A DNA stretch of 36,337 bases from Bacteroidota bacterium (GCA_024244665.1 JAAEOI010000214.1:1-36337); one strand, 5' to 3'. Positions 23,121-32,763 are shown, counted from the first letter of the stretch. Numbers and translations are program-made. The notes: generated from the letters alone by a model not told the origin.

Positions 23121-24479
23121 CTACTGGGAGAAAAAGAAATCATTGAGTTCCCTCACCTCATCAATTTCCAGGTCAAGCTGGAAGTCGAAATAAAGGTCAA
23201 CAGTCTTCAGCAGTTCATCAAAAGAGATATAGCCGTCATTATCCTCATCAAGAGTCATAAATTTCTCCGGTATCTCCTTTGAGGCCCCAACCGTGTAATC
23301 CTTCCTGATTGTGGCCAGATAGGCTTCCACATCTTCACGGTCCATAGCATCATCCCTGAATCCAATTCTGGCGTAGAAAGCCTCTTCGGAGAGTGTCACA
23401 CCCTCATCATCCACCCAGGCACCAGGTGCAGTGTTAAGTTCTTGATCCAGGTAATCCGGAACACCATCCATATCATCGTCAAGGGGACATCCAAGCGAAT
23501 CCACCTCAACACCGAAGGGTGTGCCTGGACAATGGTCTGATACATCCAGAACAAAGTCCCCGTCTTCATCATCAAAAAAGAGTGCATCGAAATCCACATC
23601 GGCATAAAGCAGGTCAATCCTTCGGGTCGACGGGTCCGAAAAGAGGTCAAAATGGAGAGATAGATAGGTGAAAATATACCCGTCATACCCTTTTTCACCC
23701 TGGACACTGGTGCCTTCCCAGGCTACGTTATCAAGGTAATCTGTCAATGTGTGGTGATAGGCCATACTGAGACTGAAAAATGCACGTTCATTGATCTTGA
23801 AATGCACACCCGCTCCAAGCTGGAAGGCAATTGATCGCTGGTTGTAACTGCCCAGTCCGAATTCACTGCTTTCTCGAAGGCGCAGGTCGGTCTCATAATC
23901 ATAATCCCGGTAAAGGGGATTGGTACTACCCGTGGCTTCGGACTGATCACGGATGGTCCCGTCGGACCAGTAAAAATAGGTGGCGCTGTCTCCATCCATC
24001 AGGTCTCCCTTGGAGCTGAAATTGATACTCTCGAGACCCGCCAGTATATAAGGTTTGATTGGAGAATCCTCAGAAACAAGATGTCCGAACCTGTACTCCA
24101 CATTAATCCCAAAGGAGTAAATGGAGGTTTTAAAATTGAGGTTCCGGGCCAGATCGGTATGAGAATACTCATTAGCAGTCAGCGAACCTCCCAGGAAATT
24201 AAAATTGGCGGTGAAGAATTGATTCTTACGATCAATGAAAGTGGCCACATTCAGCATTCCTGCCCCACTCCCGTTCACAGGTGAAATCAGGCTGTTATTC
24301 ACATCTCCTCTGAAATTAAGTACTCCGTAAGACAATGAAATCACAGGTTTAAAGACAGGATTCTCCACCGTATCAACCCTCTGCAAAAGGGAATCAAAGT
24401 CAATCTCCTGCCCCTGTGCAAGCACGGGCAGCATGATGATTGTCATCAGGAGAAGGCGATATAGTGCAGATCTGAACAA
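23121..24479 (-). CDS. Outer-membrane beta-barrel protein with calcium-binding C-terminal repeats
   Basis: 452 residues. A signal peptide (MFRSALYRLLLMTIIMLPVL, then AQGQ) precedes an OmpA-like beta-barrel region (about 45-280; alternating strands such as ISLSYGVLNFRGDV, SFGINVEYRFGHL, AFQLGAGVHFKI, FTYLSLHFDLF). Next are thrombospondin type 3-like calcium repeats (DEDGDFVLDVSDHCPG, LDDDMDGVPDYLD), and finally an EF-hand (LDEDNDGYISFDELLK, about 410-425). The usual OmpA peptidoglycan-binding domain is absent, and the EF-hand tail stands in its place. It lies 18 nt after the SPOR-domain gene at 24498 and is probably co-transcribed. Function unknown; an envelope role is likely. Confidence 0.8.
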   Translation of the reverse strand: MFRSALYRLLLMTIIMLPVLAQGQEIDFDSLLQRVDTVENPVFKPVISLSYGVLNFRGDVNNSLISPVNGSGAGMLNVATFIDRKNQFFTANFNFLGGSLTANEYSHTDLARNLNFKTSIYSFGINVEYRFGHLVSEDSPIKPYILAGLESINFSSKGDLMDGDSATYFYWSDGTIRDQSEATGSTNPLYRDYDYETDLRLRESSEFGLGSYNQRSIAFQLGAGVHFKINERAFFSLSMAYHHTLTDYLDNVAWEGTSVQGEKGYDGYIFTYLSLHFDLFSDPSTRRIDLLYADVDFDALFFDDEDGDFVLDVSDHCPGTPFGVEVDSLGCPLDDDMDGVPDYLDQELNTAPGAWVDDEGVTLSEEAFYARIGFRDDAMDREDVEAYLATIRKDYTVGASKEIPEKFMTLDEDNDGYISFDELLKTVDLYFDFQLDLEIDEVRELNDFFFSQ

Positions 24480-24497
24480 GGGGATAAAAGTTTGATT

Positions 24498-25889
24498 TTA
24501 AAGGGTTGATGAGACCGGAACACGCTTCCCGTCCCTGTATGCCACTACGAATGCACCGGATACGCGACTGAGTTTCTTAACGCTCTTTTTATAAGCTGTT
24601 GCCTCACTGTAGCTTGCAAAAGAACCTGCTGTATATTTAAACAGTCCATTGTGCTTCTCAACGTATACCTCCTGGTCTACTCCCGCCCTCCTGTAGTGAT
24701 TCTTCGCATCAAAAGCCTTCTTGTTTGCTGCCAGCTGTACCCGATAATATAGACCACTACCTGCTGCCAGAACACTAGTATTGACTATGGTCTGACCTGA
24801 AGCAGTCACAGATTCAGGCTTAACAACCGGCTCTTTTACAGGCTCCTTTACAGGCTCTTTTACAGGCTCCTTTACAGGTTCCTTTACAGGCTCTTTTACA
24901 GGCTCGGGCTCCTTTTGTGCAACCGGCTCCTTTTTCACTGCAACTGACGGGATCTCTCCGGTTAGCAGAAGTGTCCTTTTACTTGCCAGGGAGAGCGACT
25001 CAAGGTCAGTATCAATCTCTTTTATCTCCACAACTCTATTCTCATTTCCTACAGAGTAGGTAAGCTGGCCCTGTATGGCCATATCACCCTGTGGCTCGTC
25101 TCTCTTGGGAACCAATCTGTAATCTACCTCAAACTCAGGTTCTTGAGGCAGCTTCATCCAGATGAATTTCACTGTTGAGGAGGAGAATGATTCAATTCCG
25201 TCATGAGGATCCACACTCTCAAAGAGGTAACCTGAAGGAATAATCTCTTCGATCTTTGCGTACTTGCTCTCTGTTGGATTTTTCAGGAGCAATTTCACAT
25301 GATAACCACCGGAACTCAACAACACAGGCTTCTGTCTGACCGCCATGGCATAAGGTTCCTGTTCAGTTGTTGTAGCAGTAGCTGCAACGGCAACTGCTGC
25401 TGTCTCACCATTAAAATCCTTGATATCAACAATCAGGGTAGGATCAACATTGGGACTGGGGATAATGGTAATTTCATTTGACTGATCTAAATTCAAAAAT
25501 TTCCTCTCCTCATCCACTACGTACGCAAATACTCCCGCAGGAAGCAGAAATTTACCTGTCAGGCGCTCATCCACCATGATGTTATAGGATACATTAATCA
25601 CCGGCTCATCAGGCAGCTTAAGCCAGATGATTCTAATCCGCTGATTATCAAAACTAAAATCGGCATTGGGTGAGTGAACATTAGTTGCAGTAAGGCCGCC
25701 CGGCAGATCCTGGGAAAAACGGGAATAATCGGTGAGCGTGCCTTTACTGATGGTTACCGTCACTTCAAAAATCTCCCCAGCCTTCACCGTATTAGGGTGA
25801 TCCATGGAAATACTTACCTCCTGACCTGAAAGTGAGAAAGACAGACATATCAGTACAATACCTGCCCAAAATGAATTAATCTTCTTCAT
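24498..25889 (-). CDS. Secreted SPOR-domain protein with a Pro-Val-Lys-Glu repeat linker
   Basis: 463 residues. A signal peptide (MKKINSFWAGIVLICLSFSL) is followed by two related beta-sandwich domains of DUF11-like style: residues about 22-140 with RIRIIWLKLPDEPVINVSYN, and about 195-300 with TVKFIWMKLPQEPEFEVDYR. A repetitive linker (about 318-354, KEPV units) leads to a C-terminal SPOR domain (about 380-455, GLYYRVQLAANKKAFD, GLFKYTAGSFASYSEATAYK). The duplicated WMKLP/WLKLP motif shows internal duplication. It probably binds septal peptidoglycan and presents the N-terminal domains in the periplasm. It leads an apparent two-gene unit with the barrel protein at 23121. Confidence 0.83.
   Translation of the reverse strand: MKKINSFWAGIVLICLSFSLSGQEVSISMDHPNTVKAGEIFEVTVTISKGTLTDYSRFSQDLPGGLTATNVHSPNADFSFDNQRIRIIWLKLPDEPVINVSYNIMVDERLTGKFLLPAGVFAYVVDEERKFLNLDQSNEITIIPSPNVDPTLIVDIKDFNGETAAVAVAATATTTEQEPYAMAVRQKPVLLSSGGYHVKLLLKNPTESKYAKIEEIIPSGYLFESVDPHDGIESFSSSTVKFIWMKLPQEPEFEVDYRLVPKRDEPQGDMAIQGQLTYSVGNENRVVEIKEIDTDLESLSLASKRTLLLTGEIPSVAVKKEPVAQKEPEPVKEPVKEPVKEPVKEPVKEPVKEPVVKPESVTASGQTIVNTSVLAAGSGLYYRVQLAANKKAFDAKNHYRRAGVDQEVYVEKHNGLFKYTAGSFASYSEATAYKKSVKKLSRVSGAFVVAYRDGKRVPVSSTL
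24829..24900 (-). repeat. 12-bp tandem repeat coding KEPV, six copies
   Basis: Six consecutive 12-nt units (plus strand GGCTCTTTTACA, with C/T changes at two sites) encode Lys-Glu-Pro-Val on the minus strand. Copies differ at few positions, so copy number could change by slippage in multiples that keep the frame. Confidence 0.9.
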
Positions 25890-25969
25890 CGGATTCTGAA
25901 TTTTGTTAAATGTACAAAATAATTAATCACGATTCATCCTATTTACCAACACTGTAACGTACTATATGA

Positions 25970-26704
25970 TTAGAAATTGGGGCTCAACATATACTTCGCA
26001 TAGAAGCTGTCAATTACCTCCACAGCCTCTTCCGCACTATCAACAAGTGTGAAAAGATCAAGATCATCGGTACTGATATTCTCCTCCTCCTCCTGAACCA
26101 CTTCATGGATCCAGTCCACCAGACCCTTCCAGAAATCTGTCCCCACCAGCACGATAGGGAATTTCCCGATCTTCCCGGTTTGGATCAGGGTAATTGACTC
26201 GAAAAACTCATCAAAGGTACCGAATCCTCCCGGCAGGACAATAAAACCCTGTGCGTATTTCTGGAACATGACCTTCCTGACAAAGAAGTGCTTGAACGTA
26301 ATCAACTTATCATGATCTATATAGGGATTGGATCCCTGTTCAAAGGGAAGCTGAATACCCAGCCCCACACTGGCCCCTTCTCCCTTCATGGCACCTTTAT
26401 TTGCGGCCTCCATTATCCCGGGGCCTCCCCCGGAAATCACCCCGTACCCTTGCTGAGTCAGTTTATAGGCGATATCCTCAGCAAGCTTATAGTACCTGTT
26501 TTCAGGTCTTGTACGAGCCGATCCGAAGATGGAAACACAGGGACCGATGGAAGCCATCTTTTCAAAACCCTCCACAAACTCGGCCATGATCTTGAAGATC
26601 TGCCAGGAATCAGAGGCTTTAATCTCGTTCCAGGTTTTCTGCTTGAATGCTTTCTTTATCTTGTCTTCACTGGCGTTCATAGTATCTCTGATTGGTCTGT
26701 TCAC
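25970..26704 (-). CDS. LOG-family (TIGR00730) nucleotide phosphoribohydrolase-like protein
   Basis: 244 residues. It has a Rossmann-like LOG fold with SIFGSARTRPENRYY, then the loop GVISGGGPGIMEAANKGAMK, and the catalytic PGGFGTFDEFFE motif (PGGxGTxxE). These enzymes hydrolyse nucleoside 5'-monophosphates such as cytokinin ribotides or AMP; the bacterial substrate is usually unproven. The N-terminal extension (about 50 residues before the fold) fits the longer bacterial group. The first ATG is at 26704; the ATG at 26680 (MNASED) is an alternative. It lies 5 nt after uvrA, in the same operon. Confidence 0.9.
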   Translation of the reverse strand: MNRPIRDTMNASEDKIKKAFKQKTWNEIKASDSWQIFKIMAEFVEGFEKMASIGPCVSIFGSARTRPENRYYKLAEDIAYKLTQQGYGVISGGGPGIMEAANKGAMKGEGASVGLGIQLPFEQGSNPYIDHDKLITFKHFFVRKVMFQKYAQGFIVLPGGFGTFDEFFESITLIQTGKIGKFPIVLVGTDFWKGLVDWIHEVVQEEEENISTDDLDLFTLVDSAEEAVEVIDSFYAKYMLSPNF

Positions 26705-26709
26705 ACAAA

Positions 26710-29550
26710 TTACTCATTTAAATCCAAAGGTAGCTCTTCCTTCAGGAAATTCCCGGTGAAACTCTCTTTCTCCTCTGCCACCTCCTCAGGGGTCCCTATG
26801 GCCAGGATGGTCCCGCCCTTTCGGCCCCCCTCTTTTCCAAGATCGATTAGGTGATCGGCCACTTTGATTACATCCATATTGTGCTCGATCATAATCACCG
26901 TGTTCCCTCGGTTTACCAGCCTTTCGATTACATCCAGGAGCACCCTCACATCCTCAAAGTGCAATCCGGTGGTGGGCTCATCAAGTATATAAAGGGTTTT
27001 CCCTGTGTCTTTTTTAGCCAGCTCGGCTGAAAGCTTCACCCGCTGAGACTCTCCCCCTGACAGGGTGGTGGAGGGCTGGCCAAGCCTGATGTAGCCAAGG
27101 CCAACATCCTGCAGGGTCTTTAGCTTCCTCAGGATGGATGGAACGCTGGCAAAAAAATCAACAGCCTGATTGATGGTCATTTTCAACACATCGTTAATAT
27201 TCTGCCCTTTATAACGGACCTCCAGCGTTTCACGGTTGTACCGTTTCCCATTGCACGATTTACACCGGACATACACATCGGGCAGAAAATTCATCTCAAT
27301 GGTCTGCAATCCTGCCCCACCGCATGTCTCACACCTTCCGCCTTTCACATTAAATGAGAAACGGCTAGACTTATAGCCCATGATTTTTGCATCGGGGGTA
27401 AGTTCGTACAGCTTCCGGATATCACTGAATACCCCCGTATAGGTAACCGGGTTGGATCTGGGGGTCCTGCCCAGTGGCGACTGGTCCACCTCAATAACCT
27501 TATCGATATACTCCAGTCCCTCGATGGACCCGAATGCAAGGGGATCACGGTTCGAGCGATAGAGTTTCTGACTGATGATCGGGTGGAGGGTCTCGTTGAT
27601 CAGGGTGGATTTACCGCTTCCGCTCACCCCGGTGATGCAGATGAATTTCCCAAGGGGGAATGCAACATCCACCGATTTAAGATTATTCCCGGCCGCCCCC
27701 TTGATTACCAGTTCATTTCCGTTCCCGGGCCTTCTGCTTTCAGGGACAGCGATCTCCCTGGTCTGATTCAGATACTCAGCGGTAAGGGTGCTACCTGCAA
27801 GGATCTCTTTGGCTGAACCGGCTGCCACCAGATCACCGCCGAGCCTTCCTGCTCCCGGCCCCAGGTCAACAATGTAGTCGGCCGAAAGGATCATATCCCT
27901 GTCATGTTCAACCACGATAACCGAGTTCCCCTGGTCACGCAGGCTCTGGAGGGAGGCTATCAGCTTCCGGTTATCCCTTTGGTGCAGCCCGATGCTCGGT
28001 TCATCCAGGATATAGAGCACATTTACTAGCCTAGAACCTATCTGTGTGGCCAGCCTGATCCTTTGGCTCTCACCGCCCGACAATGAACGGGCACTCCTGC
28101 TGAGTGAAAGATAATTCAGGCCCACATCAAGGAGAAATCCAAGCCGGCTCCTGATCTCCTTCAGGATATCCCTGGCAATGGTGTTCTGCCTTTCGGTCAG
28201 ATCCTTCTCAATATCTCTGAGCCATTCGGCCAGTGCACCAATATCCATTGAGGAGAGTTCAGCAATGCTTTTCTCCTTCAATTTGAAATAGAGCATCTCC
28301 GGCTTCAGGCGGGTACCTTTGCAGTGTGGACAGGTAATCTTCCGGATGAACTGGCTGATTTTCCGCTTCTCACCGCGCCCGTTACCATCCCCGTTACCAT
28401 TGGAAATAAGATTAATGATCCCATCAAAACTGAGAAAATAATTGGAGGTTGCTCCCAGTGGTGTATTCTGAAGTTTCAATGGCTCTTCAGAACCGTAAAG
28501 AATGCAATGAAGGGCCTGCTCCGGGATCTCCCGGACCGCGGTATCGAGGGTAAATTTATAGCGAGTGGCAATGGCGTCCAGCTGCCAGAATACCAGCGCA
28601 TTACGATATGGGCCAACAGGAATCAGTGCGCCGTTGCGGATGCTTTTGGCATCATCGGGGATGATCTTTGACAGGTCCACATCATTAATGGTTCCCAATC
28701 CGTTGCAATGGGGACAGGCACCCTGAGGGGAGTTGAACGAAAAGCTGTGCGGCGCCGGTTCATTGTAGGATATCCCCGAGGTAGGGCACATGAGCTGGCT
28801 TGAAAAATAGCGGGGCTCCGAACCATCTTTCTCGAGGACCATGGTCACACCCTTCCCCTGTTTCATTGCAGCAGAGAGGGACTTCTTCAGCCTGGACCGA
28901 TCCTTCTCACGTGCGGTCAGTCTGTCAACCACCACCTCGATGTCATGGTTTTTATATCGGTCGACCCGCATCCCCGGGACCACCTCATCAATCTCACCAT
29001 CCACCCTGACATAGATGTAGCCACTTTTCCGGACCTGTTCGAACAGCTCCCGGTAATGACCCTTTCGACCCTTGACCACCGGCGCCAGGATATAGATCTT
29101 CTTATCAGTAAAGGATTCAAGGATCAGGTTCAGGATCTGCTCCTCGGTGTACCGGACCATCTTCTCCCCGGTCACATAGGAATAGGCATCAGCCACCCTG
29201 GCATAAAGCAGTCTCAGGAAATCATAGATCTCCGTAACAGTGCCTACAGTGGACCGGGGATTTTTATTGGTCGTCTTCTGTTCAATGGAAATTACCGGAC
29301 TAAGCCCTGTGATCTTATCCACATCTGGGCGCTCCATATTTCCCAGGAACTGCCTGGCATATGCATTTAGAGTTTCAATATACCTGCGCTGGCCCTCCGC
29401 GTAGATGGTATCAAATGCCAGGGAGGATTTACCGCTTCCACTCAGTCCGGTTATCACCGTCAGCTTGTTCCTGGGGATGCTTACATCGATGTTTTTCAGG
29501 TTATGAACTCTGGCGCCCAGTACCTCTATTTTCTGTTCTCTCTTTTTCAC
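26710..29550 (-). CDS. uvrA: Excinuclease ABC subunit UvrA
   Basis: 946 residues, full length. Two ABC modules: Walker A GLSGSGKS at 35-42 and GVSGSGKS in the second half, with signatures LSGGESQRIRLATQ and LSGGESQRVKLSAE. Zinc-finger cysteines are visible (CPTS...CPHC, CPHCKGT, CETCGGAG...CKSCNGKR), as is the UvrB-interaction region (SYVTGEKMVRYTEEQIL). It recognises DNA lesions with UvrB in nucleotide excision repair. The start is a GTG (29548-29550) overlapping the TGA of the lytic transglycosylase gene as GTGA, which implies translational coupling. Confidence 0.97.
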   Translation of the reverse strand: MKKREQKIEVLGARVHNLKNIDVSIPRNKLTVITGLSGSGKSSLAFDTIYAEGQRRYIETLNAYARQFLGNMERPDVDKITGLSPVISIEQKTTNKNPRSTVGTVTEIYDFLRLLYARVADAYSYVTGEKMVRYTEEQILNLILESFTDKKIYILAPVVKGRKGHYRELFEQVRKSGYIYVRVDGEIDEVVPGMRVDRYKNHDIEVVVDRLTAREKDRSRLKKSLSAAMKQGKGVTMVLEKDGSEPRYFSSQLMCPTSGISYNEPAPHSFSFNSPQGACPHCNGLGTINDVDLSKIIPDDAKSIRNGALIPVGPYRNALVFWQLDAIATRYKFTLDTAVREIPEQALHCILYGSEEPLKLQNTPLGATSNYFLSFDGIINLISNGNGDGNGRGEKRKISQFIRKITCPHCKGTRLKPEMLYFKLKEKSIAELSSMDIGALAEWLRDIEKDLTERQNTIARDILKEIRSRLGFLLDVGLNYLSLSRSARSLSGGESQRIRLATQIGSRLVNVLYILDEPSIGLHQRDNRKLIASLQSLRDQGNSVIVVEHDRDMILSADYIVDLGPGAGRLGGDLVAAGSAKEILAGSTLTAEYLNQTREIAVPESRRPGNGNELVIKGAAGNNLKSVDVAFPLGKFICITGVSGSGKSTLINETLHPIISQKLYRSNRDPLAFGSIEGLEYIDKVIEVDQSPLGRTPRSNPVTYTGVFSDIRKLYELTPDAKIMGYKSSRFSFNVKGGRCETCGGAGLQTIEMNFLPDVYVRCKSCNGKRYNRETLEVRYKGQNINDVLKMTINQAVDFFASVPSILRKLKTLQDVGLGYIRLGQPSTTLSGGESQRVKLSAELAKKDTGKTLYILDEPTTGLHFEDVRVLLDVIERLVNRGNTVIMIEHNMDVIKVADHLIDLGKEGGRKGGTILAIGTPEEVAEEKESFTGNFLKEELPLDLNE

Positions 29551-30518
29551 TGCAACTCCCAGGCATCAGGCCGGCGATATCCTTTTTCCGGGATGACAAT
29601 TTCATAGGATTTCCCACCCGAAACAGTCAGCCTGGTATCCCGCAACCATGGATTCATGAATTTAAATATCTTATAATTGGTATCGTGCTCCGCTGCAAAA
29701 TTCACGAAGTCAGACACCGTACTATCCACAGTCACCGTATGAGACGGAATTTCAGGATAGAGTTCATTTTCCGGAATGAGAAAACCATATGCCTCAGGAT
29801 TCTCAAATATCAGTTTGAAAGCCACCACCCTGTAAAGGTACCTGGCGGTCTCCTCATTCAGCAGAAGATCGTAGTAATTCTCCTTACTCTGTCTCTGGAT
29901 CTGGCGGTCCATGCCCCTTCTGCCAGCATTATAGGATGCCGCAGTCATGCTCCAGTTTCCATATTTCTTATAGGAAGCAACCAGATATTTACAGGCAGCT
30001 TCGGTGGATTTCCCTACATGGTACCTTTCGTCAACCTCCTGGCCCACCTCCAATCCGTACTCCTGAGCAGTTCCCTTCAGCAGCTGCCAGAAACCCACCG
30101 CCTTGGCCGGAGAGACTGCCTGTGTAAATCCGCTTTCGGCCACTACCAAATACTTGAAATCATCGGGAACCAGGTTCCTTCTCAGAACCGGTTCTATCTC
30201 CGGGAAATAACGGTTTGCCAGTTTAATCAGGCGGATGGTCTGGGAGTGAAAATAGGTATTGGAGAGCAGTTCCCTGTCAAGGGACTCCTTCACATCAAAC
30301 ATATCCAGTGGTACCGGTTCCCTGGCAAAGGAGACCTGTTCGGGCATCTGCACACCATACACTGTAAATGTATCCCTGTTACCTGTCGTAACAGGATCTT
30401 GTTCACTCCCTCCCGAATAAGCGGTGGTGGCAATGAAAAACGCTGCCACACCTGCTGCCGTGAAAAAAGTGAAAATCATTCCCCTTCTGATCAATTTCCT
30501 CCTGTCCATAAGCCACAA
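29547..30518 (-). CDS. Lytic transglycosylase (SLT/MltD-like)
   Basis: 323 residues. An N-terminal membrane anchor or signal (about 11-33, GMIFTFFTAAGVAAFFIATT) follows a basic stretch (MDRRKLIRR). The SLT domain (about 95-250) has catalytic Glu128 in VVAESGF, the GFWQLLKGTAQEYGL block and ASYNAGRRGMD. The C-terminal 60 residues (HTVTVDSTVSDFVNFAAEHD onward) look like a LysM-type peptidoglycan-binding fold. It cleaves the glycan strand to anhydro-muropeptides in the periplasm. It overlaps the uvrA start by 4 nt, an unexpected pairing that may be only compactness. Confidence 0.92.
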   Translation of the reverse strand: MWLMDRRKLIRRGMIFTFFTAAGVAAFFIATTAYSGGSEQDPVTTGNRDTFTVYGVQMPEQVSFAREPVPLDMFDVKESLDRELLSNTYFHSQTIRLIKLANRYFPEIEPVLRRNLVPDDFKYLVVAESGFTQAVSPAKAVGFWQLLKGTAQEYGLEVGQEVDERYHVGKSTEAACKYLVASYKKYGNWSMTAASYNAGRRGMDRQIQRQSKENYYDLLLNEETARYLYRVVAFKLIFENPEAYGFLIPENELYPEIPSHTVTVDSTVSDFVNFAAEHDTNYKIFKFMNPWLRDTRLTVSGGKSYEIVIPEKGYRRPDAWELQ

Positions 30519-30558
30519 AAATAAACAATTAAAAAGGAAATTAGTTCTCGCGGCCTGA

Positions 30559-32031
30559 CTAAAAAAAGAAGTTTAGCCCGGTGTAAATTCCGAAGGTATA
30601 GGGACGAGTGGAGGGAAGTGTGGCATCATTCACCGAATTAAGATAGTAACGGAACCTTGGTTCAACGTTCAGACTGAGCTGATCGAGAAAGTGATATACA
30701 AACCCGATCCCTGCATTTCCCGAATAGTTCACATTCCTGATATTGGTCAGATACCCGATCTCAGTAGTCCCGTCGGGAGTCTCCATTGTTACATAATTGT
30801 TCACCAGCAGGTTGGTACTCACCCCCCCGATCAATTGAATCTTAAAACTCCTGTCCAGCATAGTATACCTGAGGTTCAAGGGGACCTCCAGGTAATCGAG
30901 ATGCTGACGGATGCCCTGGTCGGCCATAGCCGCCCCGGCAAAAACCTCATTAGAACTGTTATAACCAGGGCTGGCATTCAACTTATAATTATTAACATAG
31001 ATTTCACCTGAATGCGACACGATGTTTCCAACTGTATTGGCAATAGCCATAACATTTTCCCCCCAGGAATCAGGCCCCATTGCATCAATTAACACTCTTT
31101 CCTCAAACACCTGGATGCCCGGGGCGCCAATGGAAAGCCCCATCTTGTTATAAATAACACCCGACTCCAAAGCCAGCCTCCGGGTGGCCCTGTAACCCAC
31201 ATGCACACCAGTTGCATATGAGATCATCCCCGACTCTTGTCCGGCAGTTCCGGCCAGGGCCTCTGGTTCAGCATCCCTGAAGCTGTAAAGTGGTGAGAGC
31301 ATTGCACCCAGCACCCACCTGTGATCCCTGTCCGGCATCTCCCCGATGTCCGGCTGTATTTCAACATCCTTAACCTCTCCTGCGTTTAGTATAAGTTCTT
31401 CCGGTATATCATCACCAACGGTCTCCATGGATTCTGCGGTTTCTCTGGGTTCTGCGGTCTCCACCGATTCTCCGGTCTCTCTGGGTTCTGCGGTCTCCAC
31501 GGATAATTCAGGAAGATTCTCTGTAAGGGCCAGGGAGGCCTTACTGTTCCCCAGCTCTTCTTCGGACTGACCGGGACTTACCTGACTATTGATCTCCTGA
31601 TCCGCCATCATCACTTCAATTGTTTCTGTAGTGCTTACTTCAGTCAGGGTTTGGGCAACCCTGTCTTCAAGCCTCACCCTCTGCGATTTGCGTGCTGGCA
31701 ACCGGCCTTCAGTGGATGCTGCAGGCTCCTTAAGGGCAATCTCCGGTTCCACAGCCTGATCAAGCTCCCCGGACTCCACCCGGACGGGATTTACCTCCTG
31801 CCCTGCGAGCTCCTGTTCATGAGGGATATCTCTCCCAAAATAGGTGATCCCCAGAGTAACTGCAAGGGCAATAGAAGCAGCTGCAGCGAGGAGAATAATG
31901 GACAAGCCTCTCCTTCTTCGTCCGCTCAGGCTTGCAGATATGGAGTCCCAAACCTCTTGAGGAGGATCTGCCTGGTACCCGCCCAGTTTATCCTTCAAAA
32001 ACCCTTTGCCCTTATCTGTATGCTCGTTCAT
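30559..32031 (-). CDS. Anti-sigma-like transmembrane protein fused to an outer-membrane barrel domain
   Basis: 490 residues. A cytoplasmic N-terminus (about 1-42, with DPPQEVWDSISASLSGRRRR, as in Bacteroidota anti-sigma-like partners) precedes one membrane helix (about 43-66, LSIILLAAAASIALAVTLGI). A long acidic Glu/Thr-rich periplasmic linker (about 75-225) contains repeats of VETAEPRETxES. The C-terminal part (about 236-490) is a PorT/OmpX-like beta-barrel (WVLGAMLSPLYSF, YATGVHVGYRATRRLALESG, LEVPLNLRYTML, GNAGIGFVYHFLDQLSLNVE, ending TFGIYTGLNFFF). One polypeptide may thus reach from cytoplasm to outer membrane. Its start overlaps the sigma factor stop (ATGA), so it is the likely regulator of that sigma factor. 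Confidence 0.85.
   Translation of the reverse strand: MNEHTDKGKGFLKDKLGGYQADPPQEVWDSISASLSGRRRRGLSIILLAAAASIALAVTLGITYFGRDIPHEQELAGQEVNPVRVESGELDQAVEPEIALKEPAASTEGRLPARKSQRVRLEDRVAQTLTEVSTTETIEVMMADQEINSQVSPGQSEEELGNSKASLALTENLPELSVETAEPRETGESVETAEPRETAESMETVGDDIPEELILNAGEVKDVEIQPDIGEMPDRDHRWVLGAMLSPLYSFRDAEPEALAGTAGQESGMISYATGVHVGYRATRRLALESGVIYNKMGLSIGAPGIQVFEERVLIDAMGPDSWGENVMAIANTVGNIVSHSGEIYVNNYKLNASPGYNSSNEVFAGAAMADQGIRQHLDYLEVPLNLRYTMLDRSFKIQLIGGVSTNLLVNNYVTMETPDGTTEIGYLTNIRNVNYSGNAGIGFVYHFLDQLSLNVEPRFRYYLNSVNDATLPSTRPYTFGIYTGLNFFF
31428..31503 (-). repeat. Imperfect tandem repeat in the periplasmic linker
   Basis: GGTTCTGCGGTCTCCAC-type units alternate with GATTCT(G/C)CGGT, giving repeated VETAEPRE(T) segments in the protein. 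The second and third units are nearly identical, so linker length may vary between strains. Confidence 0.7.
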
Positions 32032-32576
32032 GGTGTTATTACTGCTCCGTAAATTTTCTTGATCTTCTCCTGCAAACTGGCCCTTGCCCGTGAGAGGTTC
32101 GATTTGGAGGTACCTACCGAAATTCCCAGCTCCTTGCTGATCTCCTGGTGATTGTACCCCTCGATGGCGTAAAGGTTGAATACCAACCTGTACTGGGGAG
32201 ATAAAGTCTGGATCAGCGCAACCAGTTCCTGGCAGGTCAGATTTTCAAAGATCCCGTCATCCATTGCCTCATCAGCCTCCTCTTTAACATCATCGATCCG
32301 CTGAAGATGAACCCGGCTCCTGTACTTCTCAAGGGCCGTATTTATCATCACCCTCCGGATCCAACCCGGGAAAGCCTCCGGCTTTTTCACCTGGCCCAGC
32401 TTCCCGTACACCTTCACGAATCCCTCCTGCATGATATCCTGCGCATCCTCCTCGTTGGAGGCATACTGTAGGCAAATTCCATACATAGCTGGTGCGAACC
32501 GCTTATAAAGAGCCTCCTGGCTCCTCGGTTTTCCCTTCACGCACCCTTCTAATAATATCTCCAGTCTTTCTGCCAA
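32028..32576 (-). CDS. ECF sigma-70 family sigma factor
   Basis: 182 residues. Region 2 (about 25-90: YKRFAPAMYGICLQYASNEE, then DAQDIMQEGFVKVY and FPGWIRRVMINTALEKYRS) and region 4 (about 115-172: LIQTLSPQYRLVFNLYAIEG, then YNHQEISKELGISVGTSKSN) define an extracytoplasmic-function sigma factor, which would direct RNA polymerase to envelope-response promoters. It leads a two-gene operon with the membrane/barrel protein, overlapping it by 4 nt. The gene diverges from the serpin gene at 32764; targets are unknown. Confidence 0.94.
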   Translation of the reverse strand: MAERLEILLEGCVKGKPRSQEALYKRFAPAMYGICLQYASNEEDAQDIMQEGFVKVYGKLGQVKKPEAFPGWIRRVMINTALEKYRSRVHLQRIDDVKEEADEAMDDGIFENLTCQELVALIQTLSPQYRLVFNLYAIEGYNHQEISKELGISVGTSKSNLSRARASLQEKIKKIYGAVITP

Positions 32577-32763
32577 TTAAGTTTTCCTCCAATGACAAAT
32601 TTATGCAAATTGGCAGGATATCACATCCTTGGAATTCATATACATGATGAGCCGGGGTTAAAAAAGGTTGCGTGAAAGAAAAACAGCAGGAATGCAGCTG
32701 GCAAACGCAACCAAAATCCGGGTCCCGGCATCTATTCAGTATATATCTAAAAAAAAGCGCACA

